A stretch of 5,244 bases of DNA from Rhodobacterales bacterium (GTDB lineage: Bacteria > Pseudomonadota > Alphaproteobacteria > Rhodobacterales > Rhodobacteraceae): positions 1 through 5,244 of the forward strand of contig JANXPK010000392.1 in NCBI GenBank assembly GCA_025357355.1, given 5' to 3'. Each line of letters begins with the position of its first letter. Position 1 is the stretch's first letter. Positions 5,236 to 5,244 of the stretch are shown here, one piece after another. The notes beneath the pieces were generated by a model. It saw only the letters and a list, made by a program, of their open reading frames with translations, was not told the origin of the DNA and did not search any database. The translations under genes and the position numbers were made by a program.

Positions 5236-5244
5236 TGCGAGGTT

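Larger units (their letters stand above)
5002..5244. other. Intergenic region after proA, no recognised gene
   Basis: This stretch is visibly richer in A and T than the genes before it and gives no recognisable protein on either strand. It carries a stem-loop beside the proA stop, an inverted repeat with TTAA ends, four phased CTACA repeats, a TTAACCAT box and, at the window edge, another hairpin. A short frame (ATG at 5152, open to the window end) is not convincing as a gene. It looks like the control region of a gene to the right, or of a divergent unit. Confidence 0.6.

Noticed and set aside
1..5244. CRISPR arrays, tRNA or rRNA genes, phage or defence genes
   Set aside because: Nothing with the required repeats, cloverleaf features or protein motifs was seen on either strand.

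Overview
The window is a chromosomal housekeeping block, most likely from an alphaproteobacterium of the Rhodobacterales (roseobacter-like). The basis is the high GC content, the L27 variant with an Ala-Ala-Ile-Pro-Gly core and a TTWFPGEGVGMG segment, the short ObgE ending in VPWQP, and the order rpmA - GNAT - GNAT - obgE - proB - proA. I recognise that order from this group but could not check it by search. All recognised genes are on the + strand.

Layout. Bases 1-250 hold the 3' end of rpmA (ribosomal protein L27; its first few codons are off the left edge). A good intrinsic terminator at 279-315 closes it. Two adjacent RimJ/RimL-type GNAT acetyltransferase genes follow (395-952 and 960-1490), 7 nt apart and each with its own Shine-Dalgarno (SD) sequence. 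Next come obgE (1543-2568, ribosome-assembly GTPase) and proB (2556-3683, glutamate 5-kinase). proB starts at a GTG inside the end of obgE, behind a GGAGG, so the two look translationally coupled. A 58-nt spacer with a hairpin and a repeat-like element separates proB from proA (3742-5001, gamma-glutamyl phosphate reductase). The last 243 nt have no recognisable gene but hold several regulatory-looking sequences.

How the genes work together. rpmA and obgE concern the 50S ribosomal subunit, and the GNAT pair between them may acetylate proteins of the translation machinery (inference from family and position). ProB and ProA catalyse the first two steps of proline synthesis from glutamate: gamma-glutamyl phosphate, then glutamate-5-semialdehyde, which cyclises to pyrroline-5-carboxylate. 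No proC is visible.

I found no new multi-gene system. The coding part is ordinary. The most notable unexplained signal is a run of four CTACA direct repeats with an exact 11-bp period (5068-5105), downstream of proA and next to a TTAA-containing inverted repeat and a TTAACCAT box. It resembles the binding-site geometry of OmpR/PhoB-family response regulators. Smaller points are a degenerate acetyl-CoA loop in the first GNAT, an SKCD in place of NKxD in ObgE, and the lack of an SD before proA.
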